Both the position numbers and the translations under genes were made by a program. 6,021 bases of DNA from an uncultured Fretibacterium sp. (GTDB lineage Bacteria > Synergistota > Synergistia > Synergistales > Aminobacteriaceae): assembly GCA_937915755.1 (NCBI GenBank), contig CALGGR010000087.1:1-6021 (forward strand). Reading direction: 5' to 3'. The notes below the pieces were generated by a model. That model saw only the letters and a program-made list of their open reading frames with translations, searched no databases and was not told where the DNA came from. Positions 1 to 5,605 of this stretch are shown piece by piece (the stretch's first letter is position 1; every line of letters starts with the position of its first letter).

Positions 1-602
1 TTAACTCTTTTGATTTTCAGTGCTGCGTTTTCTGCAGTTCCATCATCATTTAGTGTTATTTCCCCACCACGTAAATGTAATAGGTTAGCTATTACTTCAC
101 CTGTTTTAGTTAAAGTGAAATTATCACTGGTGATTGTAAGTAAATTGACTACTGCATTTAACATTGAAACTACTTTATTAGTATCATCTTCTCCAATTTT
201 TAATTCTAATATACCTCTAATATCGTCTTCCTCATCTTTAGCTCTTTTTACTTCGGCTGATATTTCACCAGCTTGAACACTAATAGCTCCACTTAATTTT
301 TCTTCTTCTCCTGATGCTCTTTTTGTTTCTTTATCAACTTCTGTTAATATTTTTTGATTTGTTAATTCTATTTGGGCATTAAGATTTACATTAGTGGCCA
401 TTTCATTAGTGTATATGTTTTGTTGCATTAATCGCACAAATAAGTATCCATCTGCATATCCTGGTAAACTTATTCTATAATTACCAGATGTTAATCGAAT
501 ATCTAGCATGTCAAAGTTATAGGTTATAGGCTGCTCAAGGACAAGTATTCGTCCGTATATATCGTATACGCATTTTTTTATGATTCTACAAATTTGATTT
601 TG
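1..602 (-). other. Distal part of a phage tail (minor structural/fibre) protein, foreign segment
   Basis: These are residues about 302-501 of the open frame starting at 1505, continuing beyond the left edge. The pattern is that of the distal tail protein of Firmicutes-type siphophages: PITYNFDMLDIRLTSGNYRI, GYADGYLFVRLM and NIYTNEMATNVNLNAQIE. Next comes a charged repeat (ETKRASGEEEKLSGAI at 393-408 and EVKRAKDEEDDIRGIL at 418-433) like the 'ERARAEGAE' repeats of tail fibres. Then come DNFTLTKTGEVIANLLHLRG and GEITLNDDGTAENAALKI, the repetitive beta segment common near such proteins' ends. It is the most AT-rich part of the window: two sampled lines are 27-28% GC, with many TTA and ATA codons. 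This points to a phage or prophage of an AT-rich host. Residues about 302-320 are hard to place and may belong to either neighbour. Confidence 0.6.
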
Positions 603-1505
603 AAAATCTAATTCAAATTTATCTTTTATTTCGTTCAGGGTCAATTGAAGAGTTTTATCATTCGGCAGGTCCCATACCAAGATGCCTCGTATTTTCGGTT
701 GATTATCACGCACAATGGTTTGGTGTTTGGTAAAAACTTCAATTTTTTTACCCATAACTTTTAGTTGTATAGTGCCTGAAAAATTTTTATCCGGAAGATA
801 AAATTCATCAGGAGCATTGGCTATAAAGTCATAAATTTTTCTATCTCTTGCTTCATTTTTCTTTAGGCGCAAACAGTCAGACAAGGTGTCGTTAATATAT
901 TCAATTGAACCGCTTAAATCGGTAACATACAGGCCTACCGGAATATGATTAACAAATTCTTCAAGTTCTAAAAGTCTTTCCTCTGTTATTTCGCCGTTTC
1001 TGTATTTACCTATTGCTTCAAAAGCACCCTTAATCATTGTAAGCTTCTCACACTTGCTTTCTCCGTCTAACATAGGTCCTGCCGTTACAATAATTGTAGG
1101 AATATTAATTCTTGCTGCGGCAATAAGCATAGCAGGAGTGATTTTATCGCAGTTTGAAAGCAAAACAAGCCCGTCTAACTGATGAGCATTAGCAACAGTT
1201 TCCACGCAATCCGCTATCAAGTCTCTTGAAGGGAGCGAGTATCTCATTCCGTCATGCCCCATTGCTATTCCGTCACAAACCGCAGGAACTCCAAAGATAA
1301 ACGCCTGACCGCCTCCTGTGTGAATACCTTTTTCTATCTGGCGTTCCAAATCTCTCAACCCAATATGCCCCGGAACCAAATCCGAAAAAGAACTCGCTAT
1401 ACCAATGAAAGGCGAATTCATATTTTTTTTGGAAACACCTGTTGCCATCAAAAGGCTTCTGTGCGGAGTTTTAGCTACTCCTTTTTTTATATTATCACTG
1501 CGCAT
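1..1505 (-). CDS. ilvD: ilvD 5' part fused in frame to foreign segments; open at left edge
   Basis: This is one frame of 501 codons from the ATG at 1505 with no stop before the left edge. Residues 1-182 are dihydroxy-acid dehydratase. That enzyme removes water from dihydroxy acids in valine, leucine and isoleucine synthesis, using an Fe-S cluster and Mg. Visible marks are HRSLLMATG (15-23), VPGHIGL, VCDGIAMGHDGMRYSLPSRDLIAD (around 76-99, with the CDG metal site) and the Fe-S motif SNCDK with Cys119. The family is usually about 550 residues. The next expected motif, the Cys-containing GAGSC/GACGG...YTANTM, is absent because the frame changes after LLELEE into unrelated protein (see the two segment entries). 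As written, the product lacks two thirds of the enzyme and cannot be active. The start is firm: AAAGGAG lies 5 bases upstream. It is third in a minus-strand operon, 19 bases after the TIM-barrel gene. Confidence 0.85.
   Translation of the reverse strand, partial: MRSDNIKKGVAKTPHRSLLMATGVSKKNMNSPFIGIASSFSDLVPGHIGLRDLERQIEKGIHTGGGQAFIFGVPAVCDGIAMGHDGMRYSLPSRDLIADCVETVANAHQLDGLVLLSNCDKITPAMLIAAARINIPTIIVTAGPMLDGESKCEKLTMIKGAFEAIGKYRNGEITEERLLELEEFVNHIPVGLYVTDLSGSIEYINDTLSDCLRLKKNEARDRKIYDFIANAPDEFYLPDKNFSGTIQLKVMGKKIEVFTKHQTIVRDNQPKIRGILVWDLPNDKTLQLTLNEIKDKFELDFQNQICRIIKKCVYDIYGRILVLEQPITYNFDMLDIRLTSGNYRISLPGYADGYLFVRLMQQNIYTNEMATNVNLNAQIELTNQKILTEVDKETKRASGEEEKLSGAISVQAGEISAEVKRAKDEEDDIRGILELKIGEDDTNKVVSMLNAVVNLLTITSDNFTLTKTGEVIANLLHLRGGEITLNDDGTAENAALKIKRV
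603..965 (-). other. PAS-domain segment of a sensor protein, foreign insert in the ilvD frame
   Basis: These are residues about 181-301 of the open frame starting at 1505. EFVNHIPVGLYVTDLSGSIE, then YINDTL and a later KIYDFIAN, is the start of a PAS sensory domain of the kind found in histidine kinases and diguanylate cyclases: IPVGxYVTD, a one-residue turn, then IxYIN. After the domain, IVRDNQPKIRGILVWDLPND resembles the usual PAS C-terminal strand 'VVRDLT'. LNEIKDKFELDFQN resembles the linker leading into a second PAS domain ('SExRFxxLFE'). No kinase or output domain follows, because the frame switches to phage-like protein near 600. The donor gene therefore lacks both ends here. Segment borders are approximate, within about 20 bases. 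A PAS domain has no known place inside IlvD, so I read this as a fragment from another genome. Confidence 0.6.
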
Positions 1506-1510
1506 TTTTA

Positions 1511-1517
1511 CTCCTTT
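1511..1517 (-). promoter_or_regulatory. Strong ribosome binding site of ilvD
   Basis: On the minus strand AAAGGAG sits 5 bases before the ATG at 1505. This is a near-consensus Shine-Dalgarno site and fixes the ilvD start. It lies in the 19-base gap after the preceding gene's stop. Confidence 0.8.
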
Positions 1518-1524
1518 AAGCTTT

Positions 1525-2337
1525 TTAAAGGCTCAAATAATAATCTTTCATTAATTTTGCATCTTCTTCAATATTCGGGCTTTCACAAACAATTGCACCC
1601 TTAATATTAAAATCTTTGAACGCTTTCAAAAGCTCTTTATAGTTCATATCAGATTCTTCAAGATTCAAATGTTTTTTCTCTCCCTTTGCACCATAATCAA
1701 TTCCTGCAATATGCGCGTGGAAATTATCAAGCGCAACCTGTCCGAGCTCATTGCCTATTTTTTCAAAAATTGCGGCAAATTCGTCATAAGTATTTGAAAT
1801 ACCGTTATATCTTGCGTGAAGATGTGAAAAATCTACGCAAGGCAATACTGTCTCAAACTCTTTTGAAAGTCTTACAATTTCTTCCAAATCACCCCACTGA
1901 GTAGCTTTACCCGTTGTTTCAGGTCTTATCCAAATTTTATTATCAGTTTTTTTAAGCTCGTTCGTAATTATCTCTATTTGTTTTCTTACTTGCCCATAAA
2001 CAGGCTCTTTTTCCATCCCCAAATAATATGCTGCGTGAAAAGTTATACTAAATCCGCCAAGTTCGTTTGCTGTTTGAGCTGTTTCAATAATCCGCTGAAT
2101 ACTGGCTTCAACCTTATCTTCTTCTCTGGCGTTTAAATTTACATAAAATGGAGCATGCGCTGTTATTATTTTACCTGAGCCGCTGACTGCTTCTCTGCTT
2201 TTATCACTGATTCTGACTCCTCTTACAAATTCAAGCTCAAGCCCGTCAAGGTTCATATTATTAAGAACTTCAAATCCGTCATCATATCCTTTTGCGCTCA
2301 GCGGTACTCCTGCTGTTAAAAAATTAAGTTTATCCAT
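1525..2337 (-). CDS. Endonuclease IV-like TIM-barrel metalloprotein (AP endonuclease 2 / xylose isomerase-like family)
   Basis: This is a complete 270-residue protein of the Nfo/xylose isomerase-like TIM-barrel superfamily. Family members bind two or three metal ions and cut DNA at abasic sites or isomerise sugars. Likely metal ligands are all present: His61 in TAHAPFYVNLN, His101 in TFHAAYY, Glu140 in RPETTGK, Asp169 and His172 in CVDFSHLHAR, His207/His209 in NFHAHIAGI, His223, and Glu252 in CESPN. The Asp that normally sits two residues before the His223-equivalent in endonuclease IV appears to be Lys221, so the third metal site may differ. The length fits the family (about 270-285). RPETTGK and the AHAPFY/NLN motif favour the endonuclease IV branch over sugar isomerases, so DNA repair is plausible but not shown. 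It lies between the formyltransferase gene (16-base gap) and ilvD (19-base gap) and is probably co-transcribed. AAGGG lies about 10 bases before the ATG. Confidence 0.85.
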   Translation of the reverse strand: MDKLNFLTAGVPLSAKGYDDGFEVLNNMNLDGLELEFVRGVRISDKSREAVSGSGKIITAHAPFYVNLNAREEDKVEASIQRIIETAQTANELGGFSITFHAAYYLGMEKEPVYGQVRKQIEIITNELKKTDNKIWIRPETTGKATQWGDLEEIVRLSKEFETVLPCVDFSHLHARYNGISNTYDEFAAIFEKIGNELGQVALDNFHAHIAGIDYGAKGEKKHLNLEESDMNYKELLKAFKDFNIKGAIVCESPNIEEDAKLMKDYYLSL

Positions 2338-2353
2338 TAATACTCATCCCTTG

Positions 2354-3295
2354 TTATCTGAATTCTTCTCCGATTTTAGGGTTTACGATTCTTATAAAGT
2401 CTTTACTGTCACCCATAAAGAAACTTCCAAACTGCATAACTGTCGGAACAATAAGTCCTTTTGATGTCGCGATAAAGAATTTGTCATCCTCTATTTTTGC
2501 AACGGTACCTGCAGGATGAGGAATACAAAAGGCATCAGATGCTACTTCCGCTTTCATAATCTTCATCATATTACCGCGGAACGTCGTACTTGCAAGTATA
2601 AACGGATTGAGCGCACGAATAAATCTCTCAATTTCTTCTGCTGTTTTATTGTAATTGATAAACAACTCCTGCTCTGTTAATCCTTTCCCTGAAACAAAAT
2701 CGCCTCTTGGCTGTTCCAATCTCGGAAGTTCTTGAACTTCATACATTTGAAGCACTTGCAATAAAAGTTCTATCCCTATTACGTTAAGTTCATTAAAAAT
2801 TGTACCCATAGTTGCTTTTGAATGTATATGATAAGGTTTTTGAGCAATTATATCACCTGTATCGAAACCTTCATCCATAAAATGAACCGTAACACCAGTC
2901 TCAGTTTCGCCATTCATAATAACACGCGAATACGGGTTCCCGCCTCGATACTTCGGAAGCATTGAAGGGTGTACATTTATAAAACCGTCTTTTGTTGACT
3001 CTATAAGAATTTTCGGAATTTTATAGTTAAAAGAACAAACCACTGCCGCATCAACTTCAAGAGCTCGTACTTTTTCTATAAGTTCTGGCTCGTCAAGTTC
3101 ATCAAAATCAATATAATTAAGCCCTCTTGAAAGTACAAAATTTTTAAAATCCCTGTACATATTATGGCTCTTTTTAGGGCCTAAAACACCTACAATATTA
3201 ACCCCTGCCATTAAAAGCCCGTCAAGCCCTATATATGCCATATCAGGGATACCGACAAATAGTATTCTCTTTTTAAAAACGGTTCTGTTAAACAT
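2354..3295 (-). CDS. Formyltransferase-family protein, Fmt-like (N-terminal catalytic plus C-terminal OB-type domain)
   Basis: This is a complete 313-residue protein. An N-terminal Rossmann-type formyltransferase domain (about 9-190) uses 10-formyl-tetrahydrofolate. The catalytic triad of the family is visible as Asn107 and His109 in INVHPSMLPKYRGGNPY, and Asp145 in DEGFDTGDI. Residues about 210-310 match the C-terminal domain of methionyl-tRNA formyltransferase (EEIERFIRALNPF, then a beta-rich HPAGTVAKIEDDKFFIAT). The family length is about 310. Two features differ from housekeeping Fmt: the 'PxGRG' loop after the first strands is missing (GPKKSHNMYRDF instead), and RGGNPY replaces RGAAPI. 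It may therefore be a paralogue formylating another amine, such as a sugar nucleotide or small molecule. Methionyl-tRNA remains possible, and automatic pipelines would probably label it fmt. It is the first gene of the operon. TAGGA ends 5 bases before the ATG, and an extended -10 promoter lies just upstream. Confidence 0.82.
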   Translation of the reverse strand: MFNRTVFKKRILFVGIPDMAYIGLDGLLMAGVNIVGVLGPKKSHNMYRDFKNFVLSRGLNYIDFDELDEPELIEKVRALEVDAAVVCSFNYKIPKILIESTKDGFINVHPSMLPKYRGGNPYSRVIMNGETETGVTVHFMDEGFDTGDIIAQKPYHIHSKATMGTIFNELNVIGIELLLQVLQMYEVQELPRLEQPRGDFVSGKGLTEQELFINYNKTAEEIERFIRALNPFILASTTFRGNMMKIMKAEVASDAFCIPHPAGTVAKIEDDKFFIATSKGLIVPTVMQFGSFFMGDSKDFIRIVNPKIGEEFR

Positions 3296-3300
3296 GTTTA

Positions 3301-3305
3301 TCCTA
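3301..3305 (-). promoter_or_regulatory. Ribosome binding site of the formyltransferase gene
   Basis: TAGGA on the minus strand ends 5 bases before the ATG at 3295, which supports that start. Confidence 0.6.
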
Positions 3306-3316
3306 GCGTTAAGTCA

Positions 3317-3325
3317 AGTATACCA
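3317..3325 (-). promoter_or_regulatory. Extended -10 promoter of the formyltransferase / TIM-barrel / ilvD operon
   Basis: On the minus strand TGGTATACT gives a -10 box TATACT (3317-3322) with the TGn extension. No good -35 box is seen 15-18 bases upstream, which is acceptable for extended -10 promoters. Transcription would start near 3310, leaving a leader of roughly 15 bases that holds the ribosome binding site. No repressor site or attenuator is evident, so regulation is unknown. Confidence 0.55.
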
Positions 3326-3348
3326 TTAAATTTAATTTTGTACCACTG

Positions 3349-3376
3349 TTGATTTCGTTCAGCAAATTGTTATAAT
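3349..3376 (+). promoter_or_regulatory. Sigma-70-type promoter giving a leaderless transcript
   Basis: TTGATT (3349-3354), a 16-base spacer and a perfect TATAAT (3371-3376) are preceded by the TG extension at 3368-3369. Only six bases separate the -10 box from the ATG at 3383, so the expected transcript start falls on or within a base or two of the start codon. No Shine-Dalgarno site is possible in that gap. Confidence 0.65.
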
Positions 3377-3382
3377 TTAAAT

Positions 3383-4513
3383 ATGGACGGATTAAACATA
3401 ACTAAAATTTTGGCAAGCCTAAGAAACCCCGAACTTTATCTGAGAAAAATAAAGCAAAACGGAGGCCCGGATGGCACTGCCGGAAATAATTTGTTTAATT
3501 CCAACCTCTCAAATCAACGTGCTAACATCAATTTAAACCCAACATCACTGGCAGCCCTAAATAACCAGCTTGCAATGAATCAAATAGCAAGTATGGACAG
3601 GTCAATCTATATCAAAAATTTGCTGGGCCTCCCGCAAACATTGGGAGAAATCCTGCTTGCCGTTCAAAATAAAAATTCACCGCTTAATATAAACACTCTT
3701 TTACTTAATAATCTGAATCAGGAAATGCTACAAAATCAAAAAGCACTGGCTCAAATTTTCGGTGAAGACGGTGGAATTCCTCTAAATCCTACAGCTCAAG
3801 GAGCAGAACAGATAGCACAACAGGCTCAGACAATGCAAAAAGATGCTATAATGTTATTCTTTAGCGGAATGATACATATGCCTTCAATTTCTGAAATGAT
3901 AACAAGAAACAGCAAAGAAGCCGTAGCAAATCTTATTCTTGCAATGGCATCTGCCTCAAAAAACGGTATGACGGGAGACCAAATCAGAGAAACAATTAAT
4001 ATTATAAACTCCTGCGTTGCTCTTGCAGAATCAGGGAATTCGGCTCAAACACTAAAAAGTCTTATGATGCTCTATCTTCCATGGCTTCCTCTTAATGAAG
4101 GCGTCGGATTCGATTTGGAAGTCGAAACTCCCGACGGAGAAAACGAATCCAATAATTCAAAATTAACCGTTTTGATACAAACAAGAAACTTCGGAAATGT
4201 TAAGGGTGTATTTACTCTAACAACTTCAAACTCGGTAGATGTCTACATAATTTGCTCAGAAGGATTCCCAAAAGCTACACTTCAAAGAAGCTTAAAAGAA
4301 GAAAGCTCTGCGCATGCTATGAATACAAACATAGACATAGAAGCCGTTACACCTATAAAAGCAGAAGCTGAAAGACAAGAAGCGAAAGTAAATCTTTCCG
4401 CAACAAATGAAATGAATCCATATCTGCTTTTGATGGCACACGCATTTATCCGCAACGTTATATTTATAGACTCAAACAGCCTATCAGGTGCTATTGCTGC
4501 TGATTCTCTATAG
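3383..4513 (+). CDS. Asn/Gln-rich protein of unknown function with a weak FliK-like C-terminal segment
   Basis: This is a complete 376-residue protein that I do not recognise as a named family. It has no signal peptide or clear membrane segment, so it is probably cytoplasmic or exported by a non-Sec route. Residues about 25-155 are rich in Asn and Gln (LNNQLAMNQ, LNNLNQEMLQNQ, AEQIAQQAQ) and probably helical with flexible parts. Residues 155-230 are amphipathic helices. Residues 229-310 read MLYLPWLPLNEG, an acidic linker, then LTVLIQTRNFGNVKGVFTL and VDVYIICSEG. This order (Pro-rich 'LPLP' lead-in, 'ExxNxGxV' strand pair, then helix) recalls the C-terminal domain of flagellar hook-length control protein FliK. 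The resemblance is faint, and no flagellar genes are near. The start is set by the promoter six bases upstream and lacks a ribosome binding site. The gene is divergent from the operon and overlaps the convergent methyltransferase fragment by 23 bases. Confidence 0.75.
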   Translation: MDGLNITKILASLRNPELYLRKIKQNGGPDGTAGNNLFNSNLSNQRANINLNPTSLAALNNQLAMNQIASMDRSIYIKNLLGLPQTLGEILLAVQNKNSPLNINTLLLNNLNQEMLQNQKALAQIFGEDGGIPLNPTAQGAEQIAQQAQTMQKDAIMLFFSGMIHMPSISEMITRNSKEAVANLILAMASASKNGMTGDQIRETINIINSCVALAESGNSAQTLKSLMMLYLPWLPLNEGVGFDLEVETPDGENESNNSKLTVLIQTRNFGNVKGVFTLTTSNSVDVYIICSEGFPKATLQRSLKEESSAHAMNTNIDIEAVTPIKAEAERQEAKVNLSATNEMNPYLLLMAHAFIRNVIFIDSNSLSGAIAADSL

Positions 4514-4515
4514 CA
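4489..4515. repeat. Short inverted repeat across both convergent stop codons
   Basis: TGCTAT (4489-4494) and ATAGCA (4510-4515) form a perfect six-base-pair stem around a 15-base loop, and the two stop codons lie in the arms. There is no T-run on either side and the loop is long, so a role as bidirectional terminator is doubtful. Confidence 0.25.
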
Positions 4516-5040
4516 GATGAAAGATTGTACGCATTTAACAGTGCCGTATCAGCAAAAATCATAGGAAGTTTGCTCACGTCATTTTGCGGAGAAACAAGAG
4601 ATTTTTTGCTGATTACATCTTCTTCAAAACCTCTTATTATAAACGAATTGAGAATCTCATTATAATCATTTAATACCGTTTCACAATTAGTCCCTTTTAC
4701 AGAATCAACACCATCTGCCGGAACAATTCCCCAGTTTATATATCCTCCGTTTTGCAAAAATGACCATAACTTCGGAGCAATTATATGCAAATTGTGCGGA
4801 TTTGTATATGCATTAAAAGAAATCAAATCAACTCCTGCGTCAATCGGCATCTGCCAATCACATTTTTTCAAGCACTGAACACCTACGTAAGCCGAATTTG
4901 CATGCAATTTTTCGAAAATTCTGGAATATATACTCACTAATGTTTCCGAATCAATATCTTCGTTTCCTCGTTTTTCACTCCCGAATCTGTTTAACAAAGG
5001 CTCTTCAAATAGAATAATAGGTCTTGTGTTCGGTGAAACT
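4491..5040 (-). other. C-terminal part of a cobalamin-independent methionine synthase/UROD-like methyltransferase
   Basis: These are residues about 185-366 of the chimeric frame, in core composition. Family marks are PIILFEEPLL (193-200), YVGVQCLKKCDWQMPIDAG, DLISFNAY (255-262) and GGYINWGIVPADG (282-294). Relatives of this superfamily typically show 'FEEP', 'GVHCC..TDW', 'D.ISFDAY' and 'GG.IAWGIVP'. The usual His-Cys pair is Gln239-Cys240 here, with a second Cys at 244. If the Cys residues bind zinc, the ligand set is altered. Known members move methyl groups to thiols or decarboxylate tetrapyrroles; the substrate here cannot be read. The N-terminal half of the gene is missing, replaced by HsdS at the join (5036-5060). 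The 3' end is intact and overlaps the convergent gene by 23 bases. Confidence 0.65.
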
Positions 5041-5591
5041 TCCTTAATCTTATATATAAACAAGCAGGGTTGCACATTTCCCGTTTTTTCTCTGTCGCTC
5101 TGGTTGCGTCCGTATTTCGACAGCAGGAAACACGCCAGCACATTGGGGAGCAGTGAACTCTTCAGCCGTATAATCCCCACTGACCGGCTGGAGTTGGCGG
5201 GCAGTATGTCATCGGTAACTACCGCGCAATTTCCTATAGTACCAACGCTAGAGAGTATTACATCACCGGCTTTCAGAGCTGTGCGGGGGTTGTCCCTGTG
5301 TAGCTGCTCGGATATGATCGCTTCCCGCGATAAGTCGAAGTAGTTATCACGCGGTGAGGTTGCGGAAATCATATTTATGTTACTGTTCTCGTCATACTCA
5401 AATGATGCGTGTATTCCGTCCGTAACGTCTGCAATATCCCCCAATATGATATTTGGGCGGCTCTTCACTGCCTGATACAGTGATACATGCTCCCGTGAAA
5501 AATATTCTGCGTCTATTCTGTGTTCTGCATTCAGCGACGAATACATTACCTCACAACATTCAAGCCCGTCCGTCAAAGCCCTGTACTTCAC
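4491..5591 (-). CDS. In-frame chimera: HsdS N-terminal part joined to methionine-synthase/UROD-type methyltransferase C-terminal part
   Basis: This is a continuous frame of 366 codons, but the two halves belong to unrelated families. Residues 1 to about 182 are a type I restriction specificity subunit; residues about 185-366 are a methyltransferase of the MetE/UROD superfamily. No family combines them, and each half stops where its own domain should continue. GC falls sharply across the join, from about 43-55% above 5100 to about 37% in the core. The start is GTG at 5591, giving MKYRALTDGLECCEV. The frame is open upstream to a stop at 5670-5672 but has no ATG or TTG there. ATG at residue 16 is a weaker choice because GAGG lies only two bases before it. 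GTG is 14 bases after the methylase stop, with no good ribosome binding site, so translational coupling is likely. The stop overlaps the convergent gene. The product as assembled is probably not a real protein. Confidence 0.7.
   Translation of the reverse strand: MKYRALTDGLECCEVMYSSLNAEHRIDAEYFSREHVSLYQAVKSRPNIILGDIADVTDGIHASFEYDENSNINMISATSPRDNYFDLSREAIISEQLHRDNPRTALKAGDVILSSVGTIGNCAVVTDDILPANSSRSVGIIRLKSSLLPNVLACFLLSKYGRNQSDREKTGNVQPCLFIYKIKEVSPNTRPIILFEEPLLNRFGSEKRGNEDIDSETLVSIYSRIFEKLHANSAYVGVQCLKKCDWQMPIDAGVDLISFNAYTNPHNLHIIAPKLWSFLQNGGYINWGIVPADGVDSVKGTNCETVLNDYNEILNSFIIRGFEEDVISKKSLVSPQNDVSKLPMIFADTALLNAYNLSSAIENQQQ
5041..5591 (-). other. hsdS: N-terminal part of a type I restriction specificity subunit (HsdS)
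   Basis: These are residues 1 to about 183 of the chimeric frame. HsdS recognises the DNA target of type I restriction-modification complexes through two recognition domains joined by helices. Seen here are the lead-in RIDAEYFSREH (25-35), then one target recognition domain: LGDIADVTDGIHASF, KAGDVILSSVGTIGNCAVV (107-125) and SRSVGIIRLKSS. LLSKYGRNQSDREKTGNVQP then begins the conserved helical connector, with FIYKIKE where relatives continue 'IP(I/V)'. The second recognition domain is missing because the frame switches gene. The HsdM end lies directly upstream, which supports the identity. The target sequence cannot be predicted. Confidence 0.72.
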
Positions 5592-5605
5592 TTCATCGAA
5601 CGGGC

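Noticed and set aside
10..276. 88-codon plus-strand open frame
   Set aside because: It is antisense to the phage tail coding frame, rich in Ser and Leu with no recognisable motif, and without a ribosome binding site. It is a shadow of the minus-strand frame.
1..1505. A genuine new IlvD-PAS-tail fibre fusion protein
   Set aside because: The IlvD part lacks most of its active site, the PAS part lacks an output domain, the tail part lacks its N-terminal portion, and composition changes at the tail join. Chimeric assembly is simpler.
1254..1604. 116-codon plus-strand open frame across the ilvD start
   Set aside because: It lies opposite well-conserved ilvD and the end of the TIM-barrel gene, and its translation has no domain-like pattern.
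1686..1904. 72-codon plus-strand open frame
   Set aside because: It is fully antisense to the conserved metal-binding core of the endonuclease IV-like gene.
5026..5343. 105-codon plus-strand open frame
   Set aside because: It is antisense to HsdS, spans the chimeric join, and has no family resemblance.
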